In this document: piece after piece, positions 26,397 through 35,907 of the stretch
How the letters are laid out: each line of letters begins with the position of its first letter
Position numbering within the stretch: the stretch's first letter is position 1
Source of the DNA: Marinagarivorans algicola
GTDB lineage: Bacteria; Pseudomonadota; Gammaproteobacteria; Pseudomonadales; Cellvibrionaceae
Assembly: GCF_001292705.1 (NCBI RefSeq)
Contig: NZ_LGAK01000012.1
Location: 1-64,000, forward strand
Direction of reading: 5' to 3'
DNA length: 64,000 nucleotides
The notes under the pieces: model-generated
The model's database searches: none
What the model saw: only the letters and a program-made list of their open reading frames with translations
What the model was told of the DNA's origin: nothing
Program-made: the position numbers and the translations under genes

Positions 26397-26966
26397 ATGT
26401 CGATTAAGTCCGATAAGTGGATTCGCCGAATGGCACAAGAGCAAGATATGATCAGCCCCTTCGAGGCTGAGCAAGTGCGCTACGGTAAAAAAGGCGACCG
26501 CTTAGTGTCTTACGGTACCTCGAGTTATGGGTACGATGTACGCTGTGCCGATGAGTTTAAAATATTTACCAATGTGCACTCGGTCACCGTTGACCCTAAA
26601 AACTTTGATGAAGGCAGCTTTGTTGATATTAAAAGTGATGTGTGCATTATTCCGCCTAACTCTTTTGCGCTGGCGCGTACGGTGGAGTATTTTAAAATTC
26701 CACGCAGTGTATTAACGGTATGTTTAGGTAAGTCGACCTATGCGCGTTGTGGCATTATTGTGAATGTCACACCGCTAGAGCCTGAGTGGGAAGGTCATGT
26801 TACATTAGAGTTTTCGAATACCACCCCTTTGCCGGCCAAAATTTACGCCAACGAAGGCGTGGCGCAAATGCTGTTTTTTGAAAGCGATGAGCAGTGTGAA
26901 ACCAGTTATAAAGATCGTGGAGGTAAATACCAAGGTCAAACGGGCGTTACGCTACCACAAACTTAA
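26397..26966 (+). CDS. dcd: dCTP deaminase
   Basis: The 189-residue enzyme converts dCTP to dUTP, the first step to dTMP in many gammaproteobacteria. Family blocks are [14 protein letters not shown] at the N-terminus, SSYGYDVRC (about 42-50), the active-site KSTYARCGI (about 111-119) and [14 protein letters not shown] (about 126-139) containing the catalytic Glu. The C-terminal [13 protein letters not shown] binds the triphosphate. AGTGGAG before the ATG provides a good ribosome binding site. Confidence 0.97.
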   Translation: MSIKSDKWIRRMAQEQDMISPFEAEQVRYGKKGDRLVSYGTSSYGYDVRCADEFKIFTNVHSVTVDPKNFDEGSFVDIKSDVCIIPPNSFALARTVEYFKIPRSVLTVCLGKSTYARCGIIVNVTPLEPEWEGHVTLEFSNTTPLPAKIYANEGVAQMLFFESDEQCETSYKDRGGKYQGQTGVTLPQT

Positions 26967-27002
26967 TGCCAGCTGCGCTACTGGCTATTTGTAGGGCTTT
27001 TT

Positions 27003-27449
27003 ATGGATTATTCTCGTTATATTGTTATCGCGATAGTGCCTTTTTTGGCGGCGGCGGTTATGCCGTGGGTGGCACCTGATGCGGTGGCACGAGTATTACT
27101 GGTTACTTTGGGGTGGACGGCACTGACAGTGGTATTTATTGCCGGACTCTGTGTCGGCGATGCGCTTGCTGCACCCGTCGATAAAGCTCGCTTGAGTGTG
27201 TTATCGGCTTTGGGGTGTTGCGCCTTGAGTATTTTGGCGCTGGGTGCTTATCGTATTGTATCGCCTTTAATGGCGTTAGCGCTTATGACAGTGGCCTTTT
27301 TTTTAGCCATGAAATTAGTGCAAGCGACGGGGGTGTGGCAGCGGCTCAATAGTCAAAAAATGATCTTTTATCGCAAGCTAATTTGGATGGTATTAGGCTG
27401 CTTATTGATGCTATGTTTGAGTTATTACCGTGAGCTAATTGTCCGTTAG
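27003..27449 (+). CDS. Small integral membrane protein of unknown function
   Basis: The 148-residue protein has about five hydrophobic segments (roughly 6-24, 29-52, 62-80, 84-103 and 123-140) separated by short loops, with a positive SQKMIFYRK loop before the last helix. It faintly resembles DUF3429-type membrane proteins in size and layout, but I cannot assign a family. It sits 36 nt after dcd and may be in the same transcript, convergent to can. Confidence 0.6.
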   Translation: MDYSRYIVIAIVPFLAAAVMPWVAPDAVARVLLVTLGWTALTVVFIAGLCVGDALAAPVDKARLSVLSALGCCALSILALGAYRIVSPLMALALMTVAFFLAMKLVQATGVWQRLNSQKMIFYRKLIWMVLGCLLMLCLSYYRELIVR

Positions 27450-27465
27450 TGTGAGTATGTGTGTC

Positions 27466-28107
27466 TTAGAGCAGCTTTTTCTTGACTCTATATTGCTCTG
27501 CGACTTGCTCTATAGCATTAATAGAAGGGGTAATGCGATTTAATAAGCCGTCGTGGATATCGTAAATCCAGCCATGAATACTCAGCTCGTGGCCAGCTTC
27601 CCAAGCGTTTTGGACTGAGGGGATATGGCTCACATTGGCCACTTGCTGTGCGACATTTAATTCGCATAGCAAGTTGACACGGGCTTTATCGTCAAGGTCG
27701 GCGCCAAAGGCATTCTTTTTATTAAAATAAACATCACGAATGTTACGCAACCAATGATCAACCAGCCCCACTTGAGTGTCGCCCATCGCCGCTTGTACAC
27801 CACCGCAACCATAGTGCCCACATACAATAATATGTTTGACTTTAAGCACTGCAACCGCGTAGTAAATAACCGACAAACAATTAAGATCCGTATGGACAAC
27901 GGTATTAGCAATATTGCGATGGACAAACAATTCGCCGGGCAATAAACCAACAATTTCATTAGCCGGTACGCGGCTGTCAGAGCAGCCAATCCATAGGTAC
28001 TCAGGTTTTTGTTGGGCGGCGAGCTTTTCAAAAAAGTGCGGATCTTCGGCTTTAATGTTGTCAGCCCAGCGAATATTGTTATCAAAAAGTGAGTCGAGAT
28101 TGCTCAT
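27466..28107 (-). CDS. can: Beta-class carbonic anhydrase
   Basis: This zinc enzyme interconverts CO2 and bicarbonate in the cytosol, supplying bicarbonate for carboxylations. The start at 28107 (MSNLDSLFDNN) matches the E. coli Can N-terminus; an ATG at 28119 would add four residues. Zinc and catalytic motifs are CSDSRVPANE (Cys and the Asp-Arg pair) and HYGCGGVQAA (His and Cys). The product of 213 residues is of usual length. The gene diverges from sbcB across about 90 nt. Confidence 0.96.
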   Translation of the reverse strand: MSNLDSLFDNNIRWADNIKAEDPHFFEKLAAQQKPEYLWIGCSDSRVPANEIVGLLPGELFVHRNIANTVVHTDLNCLSVIYYAVAVLKVKHIIVCGHYGCGGVQAAMGDTQVGLVDHWLRNIRDVYFNKKNAFGADLDDKARVNLLCELNVAQQVANVSHIPSVQNAWEAGHELSIHGWIYDIHDGLLNRITPSINAIEQVAEQYRVKKKLL

Positions 28108-28198
28108 TGGTGTGCCCATTGCTTTGCTTTAACTTTAAGTGGTATGAGTATACCGATTTGAAGAAAGATAAAATACAATTAAACATGAAGGTTGTTCA

Positions 28199-29647
28199 AT
28201 GTCTGAGCCGACGCTGTATTGGCATGATTATGAAACGTGGGGCGCCAACCCCGCAATCGATAGACCTAGCCAATTTGCTGGGATACGCACCAATGGCGAC
28301 CTAGAGCCCGTTGCCGACCCTGACGTTTGGTATTGTAAACCTACTCTCGATGTACTGCCGCATCCTGATGCGGTACTGGTGACAGGTATTACGCCAGAGC
28401 ATGCGGAGGCTAACGGTGTACCCGAGCCTGATTTTATGGCACGTATTTATGCCGAGCTTGCAGCCCCAAATACTTGTGGGGTGGGGTATAACAGTATTCG
28501 CTTTGATGATGAAGTGAGCCGGTACAGTTTTTACCGTCATTTTTACGACCCTTATGCCCGCGAATGGCAAAAGGGTAATAGCCGATGGGATATCATTGAT
28601 ATGGTACGCACATGCTATGCCTTGCGCCCAGCCGGTATAGAGTGGCCCGAGGTGGACGGTAAAGTAAGCTTTAAGCTTGAGCTTTTAACCGTGGCAAACA
28701 ACTTAGTGCACGCCCGTGCGCATGATGCATTAAGTGATGTCGAGGCGACTATCGCTATGGCTAAGCTTGTTAAAACAAAGCAGCCCGAGCTATATCGGCA
28801 TTTATTTGAGTTGCGGTTAAAAAACACAGTAGCCATGCATATTAATATTAAGCAGCGTAAGCCTTTTTTGCATATATCATCGCGGTTCTCTGTCGAGCAA
28901 GGCTGCGCCGGGCTTGTGGTTCCTTTGGCGTTCCATCCTAAAAATAAAAATGCAGTTTTAGTCTTTAATTTAAGCCAAGACCCTAGTGATTTAATTCATC
29001 TAACGGCTGAGCAAATTGCGCAGCGAGTATTTGTTGCCGCCGCCGACTTGCCGGCCGGTCAAGAGCGCATCGCTTTAAAGGCGGTACACCTTAATAAAAG
29101 CCCTGTTGTATTAACGCCTAAATTGCTGACTAACGAGAATGCGAAGCGGCTAGGTATTGATAAGGCTTTGTGCGAAAAGCATTGGCAACAATTATTGCAA
29201 TACGATATTGGCGCTAAAATAGCGCAAGTGTTTGCGCAGGCCACCTTTGAGGCAAAGCCCGATGCTGAGCAGCAATTGTATGACGGCTTTTTAGCTCCTC
29301 AAGATAGGCCACTTTTAGAAAAAATACGTGCAGCAAAGCCTGAGCAATTGGCGAGTGAAGCGTTTTATTTTAATGACAAACGATACAACGATTTACTGTT
29401 GCGTTATAAAGGAAGGTTCTACCCCAAAGCGTTAACCGAGCCAGAATATGCGCAGTGGCAAGAGCTATGTCATAGGCGTTGGTATGATGGTGTTGACGGT
29501 TACTTAACCTTAGAGCAATTTAATGAGCGTGTGAACGAGCTGCTAGCTACTGATATTGCGGCGTCAAAAAGACATCTATTGCGCGCTACGCAGCGCTGGG
29601 TATCCGATAAAATAGCCAAAGAGCATTTTTTGGGTGACATGATTTGA
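28199..29647 (+). CDS. sbcB: Exodeoxyribonuclease I
   Basis: The 482-residue 3'-5' single-strand DNA exonuclease acts in recombination and mismatch repair. The DEDD motif I is YWHDYETWG (about 7-15). GYNSIRFDDEVSRY (about 98-111) and ARAHDALSDVEATIAMAKL (about 173-191) hold the other acidic residues and the His. The SH3-like and helical C-terminal domains, which bind DNA and SSB, follow (HRRWYDGVDGYLTLEQF). The length matches E. coli ExoI (475). It is a single-gene unit. Confidence 0.97.
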   Translation: MSEPTLYWHDYETWGANPAIDRPSQFAGIRTNGDLEPVADPDVWYCKPTLDVLPHPDAVLVTGITPEHAEANGVPEPDFMARIYAELAAPNTCGVGYNSIRFDDEVSRYSFYRHFYDPYAREWQKGNSRWDIIDMVRTCYALRPAGIEWPEVDGKVSFKLELLTVANNLVHARAHDALSDVEATIAMAKLVKTKQPELYRHLFELRLKNTVAMHINIKQRKPFLHISSRFSVEQGCAGLVVPLAFHPKNKNAVLVFNLSQDPSDLIHLTAEQIAQRVFVAAADLPAGQERIALKAVHLNKSPVVLTPKLLTNENAKRLGIDKALCEKHWQQLLQYDIGAKIAQVFAQATFEAKPDAEQQLYDGFLAPQDRPLLEKIRAAKPEQLASEAFYFNDKRYNDLLLRYKGRFYPKALTEPEYAQWQELCHRRWYDGVDGYLTLEQFNERVNELLATDIAASKRHLLRATQRWVSDKIAKEHFLGDMI

Positions 29648-29842
29648 TATTAAGCGCCGTTAAAATATTTATTGCGACTACGGTGGTTGAAATCATGTGT
29701 CGAGCCTGCTAAAACAAAGGTATAGGCCTTTTTATTGCTAATGGTCACAGTGAGTTTAACGATAGTATGGGGTTTTATTTGTTATTAAGCGCGATAACCC
29801 ATACTGCTGAGTTTGTTTGATCTGACACCACAGGTAACAAAC

Positions 29843-30490
29843 ATGTTGGTTGATTCCCAAAAGGATGCCATTTTATACGGTGATACCGCACTGCCTGGCC
29901 GAGAAGAAGCAATTACCGGTTTTGAGCCTCATGCTGTTTTAGGTACTCCGATTGAGCCCCCTTACCCGCCACACTATGAGCGAGCTATTTTTGGTATGGG
30001 GTGTTTTTGGGGGGCAGAGAAACTCTTTTGGCAAGTAAAAGGCGTACATACTACCGCAGTAGGTTATGGGGCCGGAGTAACGCCAAACCCCTTATATAAA
30101 GAGGTGTGTTCGGGGTTAACAGGCCATAACGAGTTGGTGGTGATCGTATATAACCCAAAAAAAATTTGGTATCGCGATCTATTGCAATTGTTTTGGGAAA
30201 ATCATAACCCCACCCAAGGGTTGCGTCAGGGTAATGATGTTGGTCCGCAGTATCGCTCAGGTATTTACCCCTTAACACCTGAGCAACACTTTTTAGCTAA
30301 GCAAAGCTTTGATCTCTACCGGATGAAATTAAAATCGTGCCCTGACCCAGTAGCATTGACGACCGAAATTGTGAACAACCCGCCTTTTTATTTTGCCGAA
30401 GAGTATCATCAGCAATATTTAGTGAAAAACCCTGACGGTTATTGCGATATGCAAAATTTAACCGTAACGGGTTTACCGCGCTTTCCTTAA
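29843..30490 (+). CDS. msrA: Peptide methionine (S)-S-oxide reductase
   Basis: This enzyme repairs oxidised methionine in proteins. I chose the ATG at 29843, which has AGGT upstream and gives 215 residues, near the E. coli 212; a TTG start 30 nt earlier is also open. The catalytic motif GMGCFWGAEK has the nucleophilic Cys. VCSGLTGHNELV, ENHNPTQG and GPQYRSGIYP are typical, as is the C-terminal HQQYLVKNPDGYC with a recycling Cys. A terminator follows. Confidence 0.96.
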   Translation: MLVDSQKDAILYGDTALPGREEAITGFEPHAVLGTPIEPPYPPHYERAIFGMGCFWGAEKLFWQVKGVHTTAVGYGAGVTPNPLYKEVCSGLTGHNELVVIVYNPKKIWYRDLLQLFWENHNPTQGLRQGNDVGPQYRSGIYPLTPEQHFLAKQSFDLYRMKLKSCPDPVALTTEIVNNPPFYFAEEYHQQYLVKNPDGYCDMQNLTVTGLPRFP

Positions 30491-30513
30491 ATCTTGTATC
30501 ATTTCTATTTTAG

Positions 30514-30536
30514 CGGCCTCTGATGAGGCCGTTTTA
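30514..30536 (+). terminator. Rho-independent terminator after msrA
   Basis: CGGCCTC and GAGGCCG form a 7-bp stem with a TGAT loop, followed by TTTTACTTT. It lies 24 nt past the msrA stop. Confidence 0.85.
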
Positions 30537-30595
30537 CTTTGCTTTGGCATCGCTGCGCGGGTCAATAGCTTAATGATTAATAATAAAAGGTTTTT

Positions 30596-31231
30596 ATGAT
30601 TTCCGTGAATACTATCCATGCGCTGTTGGCGCAGCACCACATTAAAGGTTTTTTACCCGAGCATGAAGCGGAGGCACTTTATCGCATGGCGTGTGAGCAA
30701 GCGCAAAAAGGCTTGCTTTTAGAGGTGGGGAGTTTTTGTGGACGCTCGGCGGTTTATTTAGGTCATGCCGCTAAAGCTGCGGGGCAAAAAGTGTTTTCGG
30801 TCGATCATCACACAGGCTCTGAAGAGCATCAAAAAGGCGAGGGTTATCATGATGCTGCGCATTATGATGCCGAGGCTGAAAGGGTTGACACACTCCCTGA
30901 CTTTCGACGCACGCTGCGTGTATGCGGTATGGATGATACGGTGATACCGATTGTTGCGCGCTCGGAAGCGTTGGCGCAAATATGGACAACGCCATTAGCC
31001 TTTATGTTTATCGATGGCGGTCATAGTTTAGAGCAGGCCACCGCTGATTGTTTGGGTTGGGCTCAGCATTTAGCTGCTGATGGGGTGTTGGCCATTCATG
31101 ATATTTTTGAAAATCCAGAAGATGGCGGCCAAGCGCCTTTTTTGGCGATGCAAGCGGCCATCGAGGCCTTTGGGTTAGTGCAAATTGAGCGCGAGGGTTC
31201 GCTGGTTTTTTTGAAGCGCCGAGTGAGTTGA
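30596..31231 (+). CDS. Class I SAM-dependent methyltransferase (Methyltransf_24 type)
   Basis: The 211-residue protein has the SAM-binding loop LLLEVGSFCGRSAVYL (about 40-55) and the second strand VFSVDHHTGSE (about 69-79). FMFIDGGHSLEQATAD (about 141-156) carries the acidic motif near the active site, and LAIHDIFENP follows. This pattern is seen in the Methyltransf_24 / cephalosporin-hydroxylase-like group, whose members modify diverse metabolites and sugars. The substrate is unknown. The gene stands alone. Confidence 0.75.
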   Translation: MISVNTIHALLAQHHIKGFLPEHEAEALYRMACEQAQKGLLLEVGSFCGRSAVYLGHAAKAAGQKVFSVDHHTGSEEHQKGEGYHDAAHYDAEAERVDTLPDFRRTLRVCGMDDTVIPIVARSEALAQIWTTPLAFMFIDGGHSLEQATADCLGWAQHLAADGVLAIHDIFENPEDGGQAPFLAMQAAIEAFGLVQIEREGSLVFLKRRVS

Positions 31232-31386
31232 TGTGTCAGTGCGAGCACAGTTGCAGACGCTGAGCGAATCCGTAAAGACTAGAATCCGTAAAGACTAAGA
31301 TAACCTTAATACTAAGATAGCCTTAATGCTAGGGTGAATAGTGGGTAGCCATAGTGCTTATACATATTAAATCGTAACTATTTAGC
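31232..31386. repeat. Intergenic region with two kinds of tandem duplication
   Basis: GAATCCGTAAAGACTA is exactly doubled at 31266-31297. It is directly followed by ACTAAGATARCCTTAAT doubled at 31294-31327 with a single difference. There is no open frame. The duplications lie just before the repeat family 2 copy. Confidence 0.85.
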
Positions 31387-31541
31387 TAAGCTGACAAGCC
31401 TCACCTTATCTTATGTAGCGCCCAGCCCCAGCATGGATGCATGGGGTAGGCGTTGCGCCTGCATAAGGGTATGCAAGGTTAGACTTTGCATCAGCTAAAG
31501 CCACCACGGCTTGATTAGCCAGTCAATGATTTATTGCGCCC
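31387..31541 (+). repeat. Dispersed repeat family 2, copy A
   Basis: This copy shares three blocks with the minus strand of 61062-61279, in the same order: AAGCTGA-n6-TCACCT, then GCATAAGGnTATGCAAG with nTTAGACTTT (26 of 29 identical at 31459-31487), then GGCTTGA through CAATGAT to GCCC (31508-31541). It has no coding potential. A GCCCCA-GCATGGATGCA-TGGGG hairpin lies inside (near 31424-31446). Confidence 0.65.
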
Positions 31542-31948
31542 AATGTGGGTATCTCTGAATAGTGGCATTAAATTAAGAGGTGCTCACCTAAGTCTCGATG
31601 GTGATTTTAAGCTTAGGTAGTTTTGCAACCTAGGAAATTATTGGCAATATACGCGGCTATTTTTGCACTATATGCGACTGTTTTGCAGTACACGTGACTA
31701 TTTGACATCTTAAAACATCGCTGCGTGGCCTAAAGCAGGATGTGACTCGACCCACCTTTGGTTATTTTTGCCGTTATAGCGGCAATGGCTTATAAACTGG
31801 TGTGATATTGACCCCACTTATGTCACCTAAGGTGGGTTGTATCAATAATATTTTGTGTTGTTTTTGAGGCGAAGTATGGCGCCCATGTCGTTATTTTGCT
31901 TGGTCATATTCAACGCTATTCCACAATAAACATTAAAGGGCATAAATA
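31542..31948. other. bglX upstream region
   Basis: About 400 nt without a gene. TTGCCG-TTATAG-CGGCAA (31768-31785) is a perfect 6-bp inverted repeat. ACCCACCTTT (31750) is complementary to AAGGTGGGTT (31830), so a long-range hairpin is possible in the bglX leader. The role is unknown; it could be regulatory for the glucosidase. Confidence 0.4.
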
Positions 31949-34273
31949 ATGATAATACTCTCTTTATTTCACGGTGGTTTGCGCCACGGGTTATTAGTCA
32001 CTAAAGGGCTACGCTGTTGTGCTGCGGCGCTGGCCGTCTCGCTATGTACGGTCCCACTCGCTTGGGCAAGCCCAGAGTCGCTGCTTGCAAAAATGACTTT
32101 AAGTCAAAAAATTGGTCAGCTACAGCAATCGCACTTAGAAGCGGTAACCGCTGAAGATATTCCAAAAGAAGTCAAAGAGGCTATTCGACAGGGGCGCGTG
32201 GGTTCTTATTTGAATATTAATACAGTCGCCGTGGCCAATGAGCTGCAGCGTTTGGCGGTTGAAGAAGGGCCGCATGGCGTACCTTTATTGGTGGCTCGCG
32301 ATGTGATTCACGGTTACAAAACGATCTTCCCTATCCCGTTAGGGCAAGCGGCAACATGGAACCCTGATGCGGTTGAGCAAGGTGCGCGAATTGCGGCCAT
32401 TGAGGCTTCGGCTGACGGCATTCGCTGGACTTTTGCGCCTATGCTCGATATTTCGCGTGACGCACGTTGGGGTCGAATTGCCGAGTCATTTGGTGAAGAC
32501 CCTTATTTGACTAGTGTGATGGGAGTAGCTTCGGTTATGGGTTATCAAGGTAAAGACTTGAGTCAAGGTGATAGCACCCATATTGCGGCTACCGCTAAGC
32601 ATTTTTTAGGGTATGGCGCAGCCGAGGCGGGGCGTGATTACAATACAACGTATATCCCCGAACCCCTATTACACAATCAATATTTACCACCGTTTAGTGC
32701 AGCGGTCGCTGCTGGTAGCGCATCTATCATGACCGCGTTTAATGATTTAAACGGTGTACCTGCCTCTATCAGTTCGTACCTTATGGATACCATTTTGCGT
32801 CAAGAGTTGGCCTATAAAGGGGTGATTGTCAGCGACTGGGATTCGGTGGTTGAGACGGTTGTACACGGGGGCGCTGAAGATAATAAAGATGCAGCTTATA
32901 AAGCCGCAAAAGCGGGCTTGGACATGGAAATGGTCAGCACGAGCTATGCCGATCATTTAGCTGCATTAATTCAAGAAGGTAAAATAAGCGAGCTCGAGAT
33001 TGATCAAAAAGTATTACGTATTTTACGTCTTAAAGCGCAGCTAGGATTGTTTGAGCAGCCCTACACTGATATCGCACGCCAAGCCGAGAAAAAACACCCT
33101 AAATTTCACCAAACGGCTAAAGAGGTGGCTGCTCAAAGTTTAGTATTGCTAAAAAATGACGTGCCCAGTCATAAAAAAGCCGCCAAATTGGGCAAGGTAT
33201 TACCACTTAAGCCCGGCCAAAAAGTGGCCTTGATTGGCCCTATGGTCGATGCAGCGCATGACCAAATGGGCACTTGGGCTATGGATGGTGAAAAACAAGA
33301 CTCGATAACTGTATTGCAGGCTTTTGAGCAGGCCAAGGTTAAAGGTTCGGTGCAGTACCGCTATGTGCCAGGGTTGGACTTCTCGCGAGATAAAAGCACC
33401 AAAGGCTTCAAAAAAGCGATAAAAGCGGCGAAATGGGCCGACGTGATTGTGTATGTTGGGGGCGAAGAAGCCGCGCTATCGGGCGAGGCGCATAGCCGCG
33501 CAAACATTCGCTTGCCGGGTGCTCAAGAAGCGTTGCTAGCAGCACTTAAGCAAACCGGCACACCATTGGTAGTTGTGTTGATGGCCGGCCGTCAAATAGA
33601 GCTGCACGATGTGCTGGAGTCATTTGATAGTTTGGTAATGGCTTGGCATCCGGGCACAATGGGTGGCCCCGCTATTGTCGATGTACTGACAGGCGTGAGC
33701 GAGCCTGTTGGGCGTTTACCCGTGACTTGGCCTAAGATGGGTGGTCAGTTGCCTATGTATTATAATCACAAAAATACTGGTCGTCCCCCGCAGTCGCGTC
33801 CGTTTATTATGATGGATGATTACCCGCTTGAAGCGCATCAGCACTCACTGGGCCATGCTGCAACTCATATGGATGCCGGTTATTTGCCTCAGTATCCTTT
33901 TGGCTTTGGCTTGTCGTACTCTGAGGTACACTATAGTGACTTAGCCATGGCCAAGCGTGTACTGGCGCGCGATGAAGCGATACGTGTGAGTGCGGTGGTT
34001 AAAAACACAGGCTTGCGACCGGTCACTGAAGTTGTGCAATTCTATGTTCAAGATATTGCAGGCTCGGTAACTCGGCCAGTCAAAGAGCTCAAACAATTTC
34101 AGCGCGTAGTGCTAGCGCCAGGCGAGGCAAAAACGGTAACCTTCGAGCTTAGCCATAAAGATTTAATGTTTTTTAATGCTAAGACGCAGCATGTTTTTGA
34201 GCCCGGCGCCTTCCGTGCGTGGATAGCACCGCATGCGGCAGCCGGTAAGCCATTAACGTTTACCGTTCGCTAA
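31949..34273 (+). CDS. bglX: Beta-glucosidase, glycoside hydrolase family 3
   Basis: The 774-residue precursor has an N-terminal signal peptide (about 1-41), so it acts in the periplasm or outside. The GH3 TIM-barrel domain (about 45-370) includes ARDVIHGYKTIFPIPLG, KHFLGYG and the nucleophile Asp296 in VIVSDWDS. The second alpha/beta domain (about 410-640) has GGEEAALSGEAHSR, where the acid/base Glu of family 3 lies. A C-terminal fibronectin III-like domain follows (about 670-774). The enzyme releases glucose from beta-linked oligosaccharides, in line with a polysaccharide-degrading lifestyle. No transporter or TonB receptor accompanies it. Confidence 0.95.
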   Translation: MIILSLFHGGLRHGLLVTKGLRCCAAALAVSLCTVPLAWASPESLLAKMTLSQKIGQLQQSHLEAVTAEDIPKEVKEAIRQGRVGSYLNINTVAVANELQRLAVEEGPHGVPLLVARDVIHGYKTIFPIPLGQAATWNPDAVEQGARIAAIEASADGIRWTFAPMLDISRDARWGRIAESFGEDPYLTSVMGVASVMGYQGKDLSQGDSTHIAATAKHFLGYGAAEAGRDYNTTYIPEPLLHNQYLPPFSAAVAAGSASIMTAFNDLNGVPASISSYLMDTILRQELAYKGVIVSDWDSVVETVVHGGAEDNKDAAYKAAKAGLDMEMVSTSYADHLAALIQEGKISELEIDQKVLRILRLKAQLGLFEQPYTDIARQAEKKHPKFHQTAKEVAAQSLVLLKNDVPSHKKAAKLGKVLPLKPGQKVALIGPMVDAAHDQMGTWAMDGEKQDSITVLQAFEQAKVKGSVQYRYVPGLDFSRDKSTKGFKKAIKAAKWADVIVYVGGEEAALSGEAHSRANIRLPGAQEALLAALKQTGTPLVVVLMAGRQIELHDVLESFDSLVMAWHPGTMGGPAIVDVLTGVSEPVGRLPVTWPKMGGQLPMYYNHKNTGRPPQSRPFIMMDDYPLEAHQHSLGHAATHMDAGYLPQYPFGFGLSYSEVHYSDLAMAKRVLARDEAIRVSAVVKNTGLRPVTEVVQFYVQDIAGSVTRPVKELKQFQRVVLAPGEAKTVTFELSHKDLMFFNAKTQHVFEPGAFRAWIAPHAAAGKPLTFTVR

Positions 34274-34340
34274 AGTGCTGTAAATAGTGTAATACACACA
34301 AGATAAGTTACAATTGCCGCTAAGTGTATTAGCGGTTTAA

Positions 34341-34368
34341 AGGCTGTAGTGTTGACTACAGCCTTTTG
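34341..34368 (+). terminator. Rho-independent terminator after bglX
   Basis: AGGCTGTAGT and ACTACAGCCT form a perfect 10-bp stem with a GTTG loop, followed by TTTGTGTATTTT. A weaker CCGCTAAGTGTATTAGCGG hairpin lies just before it. Confidence 0.85.
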
Positions 34369-34412
34369 TGTATTTTAAGCCTTAAAAATGAATGACCCAA
34401 AAGAGATTTACG

Positions 34413-34856
34413 ATGATTGTATGTGGCGTAGAGTTAAAGTCTAATGAAGCAATTGTATGTTTGTTAACCTTGAAAGATGGCGTTTTTAGCCTGCCCGACT
34501 GCCGCTCAACGCGCGTTGTACTACAAAGCACTACAGGCAGTAGCGCACTTAAGCATTTTCAAAATACCTTTGCCAAGCTGATGGAAGATTATGGCGTCAG
34601 TCGTGTGGTAATTCGCGAGCGCCCCCAAAAGGGTAAGTTTGCTGGCAGTGCTGTGGGCTTCAAGTGTGAAGCCGTGCTAGAGCTGCTTGATGGTGAGGAG
34701 GATTTAAGTGTTGAGGTGATGACAGCGGCGGCCATCAAAGCCGCTATTGCCGAGCATCCTGTACCGGTGAAGTTTTCGGATACTGGTTTGAAGGTGTTCC
34801 AGGAGGTGGCTTTTAATACCGCCTATGCGGCGCTTGCCGCAAGTGAGTTGAGTTAA
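34413..34856 (+). CDS. DUF3010 family protein
   Basis: The 147-residue cytosolic protein matches the DUF3010 family of gammaproteobacteria: MIVCGVELKSNEAIVCLL at the N-terminus, FQNTFAKLMEDYGVSRVVIRERP in the middle and FSDTGLKVFQEVAFNTAYA near the end. I chose the ATG at 34413 because AAGAGA precedes it and the family starts at this Met; an ATG at 34392 adds seven residues. The N-terminal VCGVELK and later RERPxKGKFAG resemble RNase H-fold nucleases, but the activity is unproven. Confidence 0.88.
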   Translation: MIVCGVELKSNEAIVCLLTLKDGVFSLPDCRSTRVVLQSTTGSSALKHFQNTFAKLMEDYGVSRVVIRERPQKGKFAGSAVGFKCEAVLELLDGEEDLSVEVMTAAAIKAAIAEHPVPVKFSDTGLKVFQEVAFNTAYAALAASELS

Positions 34857-34881
34857 CTGCTTTGGTGCAACTCTTGCCGTG

Positions 34882-35907
34882 CTACTCTTGCTCGGTAGAT
34901 GTCGGAATGGGGAGGGGATGTTTGGGTGCTTGATGAATCAAATGGCGTGAGTTTTTACGTTGTTTCTTAACTTTTTTGAAGGCTTTGTAGCGTGGATCGT
35001 CTAACCATTGAACCAGTGATAGGTTGCCTTCAAAGTCTTCAACAATAGCTGTACATGACTCGACCCAGTCCCCGGTATTGTAATAAGCCACACCATCAAT
35101 TGTGCGGGCGCAGGCTTGATGGATATGCCCGCATACAACACCGTCATAACCTTGTTTTTGTGCGCCATAAGCCACCGCGTGCTCGTAGTCATTGATATAG
35201 CGCTGCGCACGCTGTAAGTGCGTTTTTAAAAACCCTGAAAATGACCAGTAGCCCAAATCAAATTGGGCGCGCAAACGGTTAAATTGCCGGTTTAAAAACA
35301 TTAGTAGCTCGTAGCCGTGATCGCCGATAAAGCGCAATAAGCCACTGGCGCGGGCGACGCCTTCAAATTGATCACCATGAATGATTAACAAGCGTCGATT
35401 GTTAGCGGTAATGTGAGTGGCTTTGTTAACTAGGTTGATATTGTCAAAGCGATTATTGGCGTATTTGCGTAAAAATTCGTCGTGATTACCGGTGATGTAA
35501 GTGATTTTGACGCCCATTTTTGATAACTTAAAAATACGTTTGACCACGCGGCTAAAGGCCGGCTTCCAGTAAACGCCATCGCGCATTTTCCAACCATCTA
35601 AAATGTCACCCACCATATAAAGATTTTGAGTCGGGTGGTGCTTTAAAAACTGATTTAAGGCGCTAGCTTTACAGTTTTTGGTGCCTAAATGTACATCTGA
35701 AATAAAAACGCTGCGCCACTGCGCCTTGGATGGCTTATTGTCAGAGCGATATTGTGATGCATGTTGTTTTTGCGTGTCTTGATTCTGCCGGTTTGCTTCG
35801 TCATGCAAAGGCGCGCCCTTTTGTCTTTGTGCGTCAGTTGTTACATTGGCTGCTGGGTGAGCGCAGGCGTTAATAGATCGCGAGTTGATTGGGTCTTTTT
35901 TATTCAT
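34882..35907 (-). CDS. LpxH-like metallophosphoesterase
   Basis: The 341-residue protein has a disordered N-terminal extension (about 1-62) and a calcineurin-like core. Metal motifs are FISDVHLGTKN, MVGDILDGW, ITGNHDEFLR, IIHGDQFEG and CGHIHQA, in the order seen in UDP-2,3-diacylglucosamine hydrolase relatives. True LpxH makes lipid X in lipid A synthesis. This branch (often annotated as UDP-2,3-diacylglucosamine diphosphatase-like, LpxH2-type) is of less certain substrate. A basic C-terminal tail (KKVKKQRKNSR) may bind membrane or nucleic acid. Confidence 0.8.
   Translation of the reverse strand: MNKKDPINSRSINACAHPAANVTTDAQRQKGAPLHDEANRQNQDTQKQHASQYRSDNKPSKAQWRSVFISDVHLGTKNCKASALNQFLKHHPTQNLYMVGDILDGWKMRDGVYWKPAFSRVVKRIFKLSKMGVKITYITGNHDEFLRKYANNRFDNINLVNKATHITANNRRLLIIHGDQFEGVARASGLLRFIGDHGYELLMFLNRQFNRLRAQFDLGYWSFSGFLKTHLQRAQRYINDYEHAVAYGAQKQGYDGVVCGHIHQACARTIDGVAYYNTGDWVESCTAIVEDFEGNLSLVQWLDDPRYKAFKKVKKQRKNSRHLIHQAPKHPLPIPTSTEQE

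Noticed and set aside
31456-31541. CRISPR-like or tRNA-like element
   Set aside because: There are no regularly spaced identical repeats with spacers and no cloverleaf or TTCGA loop; the pattern is better described as a dispersed repeat.
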